Part shown: in pieces, positions 54,945-64,000 of the stretch
Numbering within the stretch: the first letter of the stretch is position 1
Layout: every line of letters starts with the position of its first letter
From: Phytoseiulus persimilis
Lineage: Eukaryota; Arthropoda; Arachnida; Mesostigmata; Phytoseiidae
Direction: 5' to 3'
Assembly (NCBI GenBank): GCA_037576195.1
Contig: CM075104.1
Location: 27,916,211 to 27,980,210 of the forward strand
Length of the DNA stretch: 64,000 nt
Program-made: the position numbers and the translations under genes
Notes under the pieces: generated by a model
The model's input: only the letters and a program-made list of their open reading frames with translations
Database searches by the model: none
Told to the model about the DNA's origin: nothing

Positions 54945-56359
54945 TGACAGACCGGTGTCAGAGCCCTCGAACCGCGTTATGTAATGCTTCCTCCTAATCG
55001 AGAGTTGTCGACACTAGTCAACAGAAATAAGTGGAAGACGAACCGGTCGCCATCAGCAGCGCGAGGAAAATCTCGAATTGAACAATCGACAGATTTTCCA
55101 CCTCGGACTCGTCATTTTGGAGATCATGCATATTGATAAACTCCTCTTGTTTAGTTCCTGGAGCAGAGCGGGTGCTGAGAATGTTGGACATACGACGGGA
55201 CAGCGACTTGGTGAGTCCCAAAAGCTTCTTCGAAATTCCGGTTAGCTCCTCTAAGGACCTGTGCTTCGGCTACACCGGCGAGACGCGGCATCGAATACGA
55301 CTGTATTCTCCCATGCCCAGAGCTTTCAGCAAAACCTTCGCCTTGAGAGCCGACGTGGTGACACGCTCTCCGAGAATGCCCCTGCTCAGACCGCGCCACT
55401 GATTGAACGTGTCTTCGGCTTCAGGGAGTTGAGTGAATGTGCAGACAACCGTCGCAGCACTCGTAAGGGTGGTCGACTGTGAGCTCCTCACCCGGAGACC
55501 ACACACTTCCGATCTCCCTCAGGTCCTAGAGGATGCCAGTGAGGGTCTAGAAAATCTCGGAAGGTTTGGTGCGAAGCTGAGCCAGCAAAGCCGACTATGC
55601 CGGTGCTTTTGTTGTTCTCTAGACAGCTACGGTATCTTTGGTCCCTGGAATCTCCGTTGTGAGCGATTCCAGGTGATCGACTCAAAAACGTGGATCGAAC
55701 CTTGATGGGCAGTCAAGTTTCAAGTTTCAGAATGTCCCGGCGCCCAAGATTCAGGGAATGCATTCCTTCGATCGTGTGAGCAGTGCCTACGTGCACATGA
55801 GCTCAGGGGGAAAGGAGCGTTTCTTAGAACTGTCGCGTCTGATTCCCATGGAAAGGCTCCTTGGACAGGAATCGTGCGCTGTGTCGGGTTGTTGCTTCCG
55901 CAAAACAGTTCACATTGATCAAAGAAGCTGGGGGTTCGGAATCGTGGAAGTCCCGAGAACTTTTGAAACAGCACTCCGAGTTGTGACCTGAGATACTCCG
56001 GCTCACTCGTGGGGTCTCGTACAGTGCTTTCAAAAGTCCTCCGGTTTTCAAGAACGTGTCACAAACGGGAATAATCTGTGCATTGGAACAACTCAGAGAA
56101 ACTTCACTTGGAGAATTCGAAGACTGCGGGCTCCGCAGAAATCAGTGGAAACCTCGACTCTCGTTGAATGCACAAGAAACTTCATGATCCTCCGATTCGG
56201 GATGGTTTAAAGGGAGGGGAAGTGACCCGGACCATCATTTTCGGCGATTCCGGGGTCTCCACTACCTCGAAAATCGCCGCCAGAAATCGATGTTCGTCGA
56301 TAGACCCCCAAAGGTCGAAATCGACCATTTTGAGAACAGCTGCAATGAGCAACGAGGTC
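54945..56359. other. No recognised gene; possible gag remnant
   Basis: Minus-strand frames at 55018-55221 and 55270-55506 could be further parts of the retrotransposon relic at 54555-54944, but they show no diagnostic motif. Confidence 0.35.
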
Positions 56360-56569
56360 AAAACTCTTCGGAAATATTGGGGAGGGTGGATTAAATTCTA
56401 CTTTGATGGACGAAATTGATCCGCAAAGATTCAGTGTTAACAGGAAAATCTTCACAGGTTTGGGAACCATGTTGATTAAGTCAGGAAAAGCTCGCAACGA
56501 TGATCATCATAATCATCGTCAACATCATCACACTCTTGGCCTCCCCAAAAAAAGCTGGGTACGCCCCTG
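56360..56569 (-). mobile_element. CAGGGGCGTACCCAG-terminus repeat, copy 3 (inverted)
   Basis: It reads inverted: aaactcttcggaaatattgg, the gatcatcataatcatcg microsatellite, then agctgggtacgcccctg ending at 56569. It is the same family as 3793-4005 and 58967-59204. Confidence 0.8.
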
Positions 56570-58966
56570 ATGGAGACAGATCGCTGTAGCGGATCCACAT
56601 TGACCTCTCAACCGATACGGCGTGCAGTTCACGTGCCAAACAGTGGGGAACAGGTGAGACGGGCGGATGCTCCGCTCGCAGTGTGCACACCCGATGAACG
56701 CCACTCATGCACGGGTTGGGTCGAGTAAACGAGCAAAATGTGCGTCTCGATTCGAGCTTCCCGAGGGGGAAAAATCCCAAATCGGAGATTATTAAGCTCA
56801 GCTAAGGTATCCGAAAGTCTATATTGCCTGTTGTCTATAAGTCTCGGGTTGAGTTGTTCTCTCTCAATTGGAGTCTACGACTTGTGACTATTGGACCCCC
56901 ACTATGACTGACTCCCAAGAGTGGACTTGGAAAGAATCCCGACCGCAGCCCGACGGCTCGTCTGCAAATAGACTTGCTAGCGATAGGCTAGCTTGTTTGC
57001 TCATGTTCAGTCTTTTAGAGGTTGGAGTCCAAGAAGAGTGGGATATTGTGATGTGCTGAGTCATCGTACTTAATTTCTTCGGCATGCTTGACTCCACTGG
57101 GTTTTTCGATGGGCCTCGGAGTCCTGCCGCCGCCGCAAACAGCCGCACAGACAACGGTATGAACCGACTATTTGTGTCTTTTTGCGCCCTTTTTTTGCCT
57201 GCTAGAGGACGGAAGTTGTATCCCGCTAGTTGGGAAGACACAATTTCTCCACGTCGACTTTCCGTCAGAATGATTGAATCGAAAGCTCCACACAAGCCAT
57301 ACGGATAACCACCTTTAACTGTCGCCCCGGGTAGGGAATCGGAGCTCGACCGTGTCGTTGTTGCGGAGAATCTTGTCGAATTCGTTCTCGCGATGAATTC
57401 AGTCCGGTGAAGGATTTTCAAACGGATTTCGAACCAGTCGAAGGGCTGCGGTCGGGATTCTTTCCAAGTCCATACTTGGGAATCAGTCATAATGGGGATC
57501 CAATAGGGACAAGTCGTAGTCTCCAATAGACAAGAGAACAACTCAACCCGAGAGAGCAAAACAAATCCGTGCTGAATCATCCTCTTGCAGTAGGTCTGGT
57601 TAGGTTAGGTGTTAGAAAAACTCTGGGCGAGCGACCCGTTCTGGAACAACGGGTATCCGATGGCTCTTCCTCCGGAAGCCCGTCGCTCGCTCGTCCGTCT
57701 GTCTATTCCGTATCTGTGTGACAAGCATCGGCGCACTCTTCCGATATGAGAAGTTTTAATTCCAAGAATGACGAACGGAGCCGGCTGCTGAAAGATAGAT
57801 ATTGTCAGAGTCGTCGTTGTTGACGTTCTCTCGAGACGGACGTAGGTCGTGTCTGGAGCGCTCGGAATGCATACGACCGCGGTGTCGGAGATAAGTTCAA
57901 CCCGACTTCTCACTCCATTGAAATTCTTGAAAGGATCTCGGGATTCCAATTGTGGCACGGGGAACCGATTCTCGCCCTCGTTCGTTCCGAAGATCTCCCA
58001 GACCACCATGATCCAGAGGTGCCCCTCGATTCATCCATGAATGGATATTCACTTGCGGGTGATCCCGACTCCAGGCATGTATCCGGATTCTTATCTAGGT
58101 CCACGAAATTATTCGTCTACCAAGTTTTTTTCAGTTGACGATTTGATTTTCCTACGGTCTCGAGTTAGATGGTCTCAGACAGGACCGAAATTCTCAAATA
58201 GAAAGTGAAGAAACGGTGCCAGTCTTTTACGATGAATGGAGCAGCGAACGCTCTCAAACGGTTTTTGTTGATTGATCATCGCTTCGTTAAGGCCGGGACG
58301 CCCCCAGATCGTGTTCATGGCGGAGTTGTCAACCGACTGTCTGATTCCGAAATCCAGCGAGGAGATCCCCATCGGTGCACAGTAGACGAGTTACTTAGTC
58401 CTCTCGAACTTTCGATCGAGAAACCAGCGTTCCAACAACCCGGAGTTTGCTTCAGGTATTACAAGATCGTTCAGATTGTGTGCTGAGTCGTCGCTTCAGC
58501 ACGAGAACAGATGATGACACCATTCACAGTCGACCAAGAACAGATGCTCCCGGCGACATGATGTAGTGGCGGTTCGAGGTCTTCAGGAAGACTCTCTCTT
58601 CGCAAGGGAACATCCGGAACCCTGGTGGAATCCAGAGTTTAAGATGCGGTTTCACCAAAGTACGTCGACGAGTCGACTCGGACCACAAACGAGCGGCCGG
58701 AGAGAGGAGCGCCAATCCAATCTCCGAGGATGTTCGCAATCATTAATTTCTCAATGGCATTGCGGAATTTCAAGAACAGGTTCATCTCGAAAAGGAGATA
58801 AGTCCGACATCGGTTCATCGTCAGAAGGGAAAAAGTCCAAGACAGCTCTAGATCGCGGAGGAACGTTTCCGAAAGCCACGCTTTTCAAGATAAACGGGGA
58901 TCTACGAATGGGAGCGCGCTTAGCTATCTCGTGAGCTCACAACCTAAGACGATGAACAGAACTCCC
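56570..58966. other. No recognised gene; inverted repeat pair inside
   Basis: A long minus frame (56888-57580, 230 codons) spans the inverted repeat described separately. No domain was recognised elsewhere. Confidence 0.4.
56843..57552. repeat. Inverted repeat, arms 56843-56951 and 57443-57552
   Basis: About 109 bases per arm at close to 90 percent identity, with a spacer of about 490 bases. Both arms, read outward to inward, encode MTDSQ-x-WTWKESRPQP. The near-intact peptide in both arms is notable. The family is unknown. Confidence 0.7.
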
Positions 58967-59204
58967 CAGGGGCGTACCCAGCTTTTTTCGGGGGGGGGGG
59001 GGGGGGCAATGATGTGATGATGATGCCGATGATGATGATGATCATCGTCTCGAGATTTTCATGACGCAATCAACATGGTTTTCAAACCTGTGAGAATTTT
59101 CCTGATAAGACTGAATCTTTGTGAAACTTTTTCGTCCAATAAAGTAGAATATAATCCACCCTTCCCAATATTATCGAAGAGTTTTTGGGGAGGCCATGAG
59201 CCCC
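58967..59204 (+). mobile_element. CAGGGGCGTACCCAG-terminus repeat, copy 4
   Basis: It starts CAGGGGCGTACCCAGC, then T run, long G run, gatgatg microsatellite and a core nearly identical to copy 1, ending near ggaggccatgagcccc. It is the longest and cleanest copy. Confidence 0.82.
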
Positions 59205-61344
59205 TTGCCCCTAAGTCTGGCGTACAAGGAATTACTTTTTCAACCATAAATGTACCCAGAATTCACAGCATTGATGGGATTTTGAAGATCTGGCCTTCTC
59301 CCGTGATCGACGGAACGTTGCTGAGCCGTGGAAAAATATTGGGATTCACATGCGTGCAAACAAGCAAAAGTCCCAGTGATACTTGAAGTCAAAAAAGTAG
59401 TCGGTCATACGGCAGACTTAAGGGCAGTTCCGGGAGTCGAGGTCGGAAAATCGAAAGAGGCTGATGGGGAGAACTTCTTATCTGCGGCGTAAAAGTTCCG
59501 GCGGTGACGTTCCATCGCCGTCCGGTGCTCAAAATTCCACTATGATCCGATTCGGATCTCACTTACAATCAATGGCCCGCTGCAACGCTGGCCGAATCGT
59601 TCTAGTTCTTGTGCGACGAGTCGATGGAGGAGATGTCGGACGGAAAAAGCTCTGGGTTGGTGGTACTACATACCACCGCTTGTTCAGTGTGAAAACGTGG
59701 AGTTTCTTCTGTGAGTCCTTGGTGAGGTGAGTTGCGCACCGGATATGATCTTTCTTTCAATCTCGAGGGGCGATGTCTGGACCAATTGTCGAAACCTCCT
59801 CCGGAGGCTCTCAGCTCTCCGTCTCCTGAGCACCACTTTAGGTTTCCGGGAGCGCCATTTAATGTGGGCAGAGAGTGCGAAATTTCTGACCGAAACTCTG
59901 AGATCTCTAGCACGAGATCAATAGCTTCCCACTGTTCGAGCAGAAACCTCGTTGTTTGATCAGCGATCTCAAGTTGAGACAGCTGAGCTTCGTAATTTAG
60001 ATTGCCTCGAGATTTCATTTTCTCTACTCATCAATTCGTCTCCACTTTGTCCGATATACGTTCAGGTCTCGAGACCTTGAGCTCTGATAAATTCACAGCA
60101 TAGCGTCTGACACGCCGATCGCATCCGATCTCTCCGATCAAATCCGGGAATTCGGCCAATTTTCGAGATACAAATGATAGATTCAAAAGTCTGGAGGGGA
60201 AGTGAGAGGTGGTTCGATAGTGGCCCATATGGACGTCCACTTCCCTGCCCAATCGATTCCACTGCGTCTCTCGGAAGCCGACAAAAACGGTTATTCTTGC
60301 TGATTTCCGAGCTTTCCGAGGGGGTGCAAATATTGGTCTTGGACTCAATCTCAAATTGCTCGAGTGAATGCCGGAATCGAATGAGGGCTTCTCCGATGAT
60401 TTGTCACTTTTTCGAGCGGAGTTTGAGGGAGACCGGAGCCTGAAAATTCGTTACATAAACGACGAAGTACTAGCAGAGTGTAGCAAAGCCGCAGGGAACG
60501 ACGTTTTCAAGTCAAAAGTACTCAATAGGTAAGTCATCATGCAATCCCTGGCAAACATCTTGGGAAGGCGTCCAACGTGAATCACATTCTGGAAGAGGAA
60601 ACCAAAGGATAGATGAACTTACCTGAGCAACGCTCTCAACCGTGCAGATTTCTACCGTGCACAACAGTCAAATCGATGTGTCGTCTACTTCGGTTAGGGG
60701 GATCCGCCTGATATAAACGAAGGTCTGCATCCGTGAAATGAATGTTATGGCAGAGGTTATTCACTGAGCTGGAATCTTGACTGGATTAGAAAATGGTCGG
60801 ATCGACACGACAACATCAAACTCGGGTAAATTGGTACTCCCCGAGCTACCGGGGGAGGGGAGGGAATAGGCCATTTCGGCGAAATCCTCATCCAACTTTG
60901 ACATGCGATCATGATTGGACGGACACCCTGCCGCCAGCTCAAAATCCAAATTCAGACATCGATTTGCGACGACGGAATGCCTGGACTCAGGAAAAAGCAG
61001 AACGCATTTTTACAAACTTTTTATGCTTTTGGTTCCGCGGTTTGAAGCAGCGTGCTCCCTCGGTTAAGCACAAGCTGCACGCGTAACACAACTTCGCGCA
61101 ATGCGAGTTGAGGCGGAAAAAAAAATCGTTGCATCCGAAGGACTCAAAAGTTGTTGCTCCGGTTTCATACATGCACACCTGCTAAGAGAGCTCTTCACAA
61201 TTTGTGCCCCCCCCCCTCGCAACTCACCTCAAGAGAAAAGGCTCCCGCCATGCATATTTTTGAAAACACTTCCTCCACACTTCCCCTCTCAACTTGCCTC
61301 ACTTCGGCACAGGAAGGAATAATGAATCTAGGTCCATCACTCAC
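59205..61344. other. No recognised gene
   Basis: Frames at 59602-60018 (-) and 60031-60354 (-) are open and protein-like but have no motif I can name. This may be intron of the receptor gene, whose next exons should lie at lower coordinates on the minus strand. Confidence 0.4.
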
Positions 61345-61471
61345 CCCAACCCATTATGGTGTATTTTGAAATGCTGGAATTATCATTGCTCAGTGCGTGG
61401 AAAACGAGGCTATGGGGATAGAGGCCTTCCATGAGAACCCAGCAGTAATTGGCCATGAGCGTATAGTGAAA
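61345..61471 (-). CDS. Exon of a class B1 (secretin-family) GPCR, TM3 to TM4 start
   Basis: The minus strand reads FHYTLMANYCWVLMEGLYPH, then SLVFHALSNDNSSIS and KYTIMGWG. It ends in a phase 1 donor, G|GTGAGT. The pattern N-Y-x-W-x-L-x-E-G-x-Y-x-x-[SN]-L followed by G-W-G is diagnostic of TM3, intracellular loop 2 and the start of TM4 in hormone receptors such as PTH, PDF or calcitonin-type receptors. An intron just after GWG is known in this family. The acceptor is taken as gcaaag at 61473-61472; a start further 5' is possible. The usual Leu of GLYLH is Pro here, which could mark a decayed copy. No partner exons were recognised. The ligand class cannot be told. Confidence 0.78.
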
Positions 61472-61739
61472 CTTTGCTCTCTCCCTCTCATACACTGCTA
61501 AGCAACTCGGGATTCGTCCAGCATCAATCACCATCCGTACACGAAGATGCAGCAGACCAGCGAGGAGCCACTGAAGGAAGACGTAGTTTGGCCTCATTCG
61601 ACACCACTCGTCAGCCCTCGACACCCCGCGACAGCCTCGAAACCCCGAGATGCCTCGTGATGCCTTCGGCACTCTCGACACCCAGCGACACCCTTGGCAC
61701 CCTGATGTGTCGCGATTAACAGTCACGTCCACTAGGATA
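61472..61739. repeat. Intron-like sequence with degenerate minisatellite (61609-61712)
   Basis: A run of cctcgacacccc/cgacacccttgg-type units with a period near 9 to 18 bases occupies 61609-61712. The rest is unassigned. Confidence 0.5.
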
Positions 61740-62430
61740 GACTGAGGTAGGCGACCCTCGCGTCGGAAGAACAAGGATTCAAGAGAGGAGGAAAGGATTT
61801 TATCACCGATTGGACGAATGGCTCGCTCCTGTATATGATAGAGGATGGGAAGGGATGAAGGAGCGGCGCTCCCCCAGACAGGGCGCCGTCTGGACCCAAG
61901 ACAGGGACGGATCGGGGTTTCATAGAGCAACAGCAGGTGAGAGGAGGAGCTGTGGCTCGAAAGAGGAAGGCCAACTTTTTAGAAGCTGACTTATCCATGG
62001 TTGCGATGTGATCGTGCTATTCGAGATTCGGAGGAAGTGACACGCCTCATGTTGTGGCCGCTGATGGAGGAGGCACGGTGTTAAATTCGATGGAAATGTT
62101 TAGAGTTATGAGCAAGGCTTCTTCGGGAAAAGAGTGGGCTGTGTGAATTTGAATGAAACCAATTCGTTGAGCCCCAGTTCAGAATTGTTCGGAGATCACA
62201 GTTGAGGGAGTCAGACAGGGTGGTTCGAGAGGTGTTGGTTTGGGCACGGGGCGGATACTTCTTGGAAGATAACCCAACCTTTGGCGTACTGTCATCCGCG
62301 AACCTGTGGACGGGGGTCGAGGTGGAGACAAGAAGATCAATAATGCTCATCAGTAAGGAAGTTGGAAAAACTAGCCTTGCGGTACGCCCGCATCCAGTGA
62401 ATGCTCTGCTGGAAAGACCTTTCCCGTATC
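61740..62430 (-). pseudogene. LINE RT and C-terminal relic
   Basis: From high to low coordinate the minus strand reads SLDAGVPQG (motif B), a frameshift, IIDLLVSTSTPVHRFADDST (motif C) and LNCDLRTILNWGSTN. After a further break it reads HIQERAIRPIGDKIL, then SSSLESLFFRREG. This is the order of a Jockey/CR1-type ORF2 and resembles the tail at 18225-18702. Several frameshifts make it dead. Confidence 0.8.
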
Positions 62431-63210
62431 TCTAAGCAGGGAGTGGGAATCAATGCCGAGATCTTCCGAGGGCTCAGGAACACTTTCACGGTCGCGATTG
62501 GCCTCGCTACTCCCTGTTTTGACCCCAACAGGCTGCAGCGTGTAGTCGTTCTTTGTGAGTATCCGATATTTTCTATCACCCTGTGAGGTGTCCAAGTTCC
62601 ATTCCTCCTCCAGCCATGAAACAAGTTTCGACAGATATGGCGTCCTCTGTGGCGTGACACTGGGGCGCGTGATCTTCCAAAGCAACTACCACAACCATAC
62701 GGCTGAAAAACTCCCGGTTATTTTGGGGATGAATGAGGTGATTAGACCATCGGCCGAGGAAACAACCAAACGAGTCCTGAAGGGATGGAAGTACGACAAT
62801 ATCGTCTCTGCTCAGCTGAGACCTGGCACGCACCTGAAGTGGAACGTCGATCATCATTGTAAACAATGAGATGCTGTATCAAACTAAAACCATGAACATC
62901 ATGATGGACTCCGCGAGAGAGATGCCTGTGGAGCGATGTCTGCTCGGGGGAAAGTTGTCGAACGACCTCATGTTCATTTCCTGTCAGCAATTTCCAGGAT
63001 TCCTTAATACAGAAATATCGTCGGAAGATGTAGGTTTTTCTGAGCCGCCATCAGCTCGCGTTGACATCGATGATCATGCGGTTTCCCCAAGTTAGTAGTT
63101 TCTCACGAGCACCGGCTTCGAACTCGGACAAACTCTCGCTCCTGGGCGGGAGGCAAGCTCTTCGTCCCAGGAAGCCAAGATTCCTCTGACTGAGTCCTCT
63201 CTATTTCCAG
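62431..63210. other. No recognised gene
   Basis: Both strands carry open frames of about 100 codons over 62555-62870, of unknown meaning. The minus frame at 62431-62685 may be upstream LINE sequence. Confidence 0.4.
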
Positions 63211-63291
63211 GGAACGACGGAGTACCTGGATACAGCACTCGATTCGAGAGAGACGTCGCTCAAGGATGGTTTCGGATGGGAGCCCAGACAG
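63211..63291 (+). CDS. Candidate internal exon, unknown product
   Basis: The acceptor tcctctctatttccag at 63210 and the donor CAG|GTCAGT bound 81 bases that are open in phase 0 and read TEYLDTALDSRETSLKDGFG, then WEPRQ. The splice signals are good, but I recognise no family and found no partner exon. It could belong to a gene continuing past the window end. Confidence 0.3.
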
Positions 63292-64000
63292 GTCAGTCAG
63301 TTTGAGTTAGCGAAGGTGCTCGGGAAGCTTTGGTGCAGCAGTTAATTTCAGGGCAGCTTTGCACGTTTCTCTCCCCCTGTCCATGAACTAACTCTATCGA
63401 GCATGACTAGAAGTCTGGAGCCCAGTCATCGTTAATGGAGAGCTCAGTGTTGGTCGGAAACGGAACGAATGACTAGACGCATAGTACCGTCATGAGCTCT
63501 GTGGGGGTCAACAACTCCGGCGAAACTAACTCCCGTCAACTCGATTTCAGCTCAAGATGTGAAGGAATGACAATGAGCTATTTTTTTCCCGCGGGATAAT
63601 TCCTCTCCCTGATTTTTATTGAATGGTCAGTGAGCGCATATCGATTCGGTTGCATCTTCTATCTCCTACTTCTGGCAGCAGCTGATGATCGCTCATGAAG
63701 CGAAGCGCGATTGGCCTCCGCATCTCAAACTCGAAACGAATGCCGCAGGAGTCTTGTAAAGGTACGACAAAGCTGGGGATTCCTACTCAGAATGCCATCA
63801 GCAGGGAAAACGTCCTCCTCTATCGAAGGGGAACTTCTAGAGTGAGAGGTGCCTAGCCATACAGTTTGACAAGCCGGGTGCTAGTCGAAGTTGCAAGCGC
63901 ACGGTTCGAAAGTTTTCTATGCCTATTTGCTCAGTCGGAGTACTTGTTCGCTCACAGAGCGATTCAGCGAACGGGGAAATCGTTTTTCTTTGAACTACGC
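63292..64000. other. No recognised gene
   Basis: AG sites with pyrimidine tracts occur (for example before 63711), but the open stretches after them are short. Nothing is supported. Confidence 0.4.

Noticed and set aside
56888..57580. 230-codon minus frame as a gene
   Set aside because: It spans an inverted repeat and includes Ala/Arg low-complexity; its best signal is the repeat arm itself.
57600..57616. ggttaggttagg resembling the arthropod TTAGG telomere repeat
   Set aside because: Only two units; similar cctaacctaac words at 19130 lie in a GC-rich tandem repeat. Far too short for interstitial telomere sequence.
58990..59010. The G run as an isolated G-quadruplex control element
   Set aside because: It is a fixed part of the repeat family and occurs in the other copies at the same place.
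1..64000. CRISPR arrays, operons or bacterial insertion sequences
   Set aside because: No regular short repeats with unique spacers and no prokaryotic gene layout; all features are eukaryotic.

Overview
This is repeat-rich eukaryotic nuclear DNA. Evidence for this is spliced genes with GT-AG introns, LINE, LTR, hAT, pogo/Tc1 and MULE elements at several levels of nesting, a tRNA-derived SINE, and no prokaryotic gene arrangement. The mix of non-LTR families, Ty3 elements of the K02A2.6 type and a type III geranylgeranyl diphosphate synthase fits an arthropod. I favour an acarine or other chelicerate such as a tick, but the sequence alone does not fix the species.

Two host genes are supported. 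The first is a complete five-exon geranylgeranyl diphosphate synthase gene on the + strand (4856-10977, 310 residues), with both Asp-rich motifs and all splice sites intact. The second is one exon (61345-61471, - strand) of a class B1 (secretin-family) G-protein coupled receptor covering TM3 to the start of TM4; its other exons were not found. A third possible exon (63211-63291, +) has good splice signals but no recognised product.

Most of the rest is mobile DNA, region by region. 1-249: R1-like LINE reverse transcriptase fragment. 5987-6200 and 11473-11750: two copies of a tRNA-derived SINE. 7083-8005: inverted repeat pair in GGPPS intron 1. 14708-14913: 206-bp hAT MITE with an 8-bp duplication. 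15889-16778 and 51145-52060: two pogo/Tigger-like short elements. 18225-18702: LINE 3' end. 19894-22556: full hAT element with a broken ZBED5/Buster-like transposase. 22771-24610: back-to-back repeats with arrays of a TTTCGGCCCC motif. 25284-33158: FLYWCH/MULE transposase pieces on both sides of a LINE, itself split by a complete Ty3 element (26352-30976) with identical LTRs. 35599-39495: pogo-like transposon with long terminal inverted repeats, split by a 1581-bp hAT element. 44337-49117: nearly full-length LINE with ORF1 and ORF2 open. 53197-53400, 54555-54944 and 61740-62430: RT and gag relics.

The DNA records a clear order of insertions: Ty3 into LINE, LINE possibly into a MULE relic, and hAT into pogo-like. 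Three junctions are exact, with target duplications, and removing one duplication copy restores the older reading frame at two of them. Stretches without a recognised gene are listed as such.
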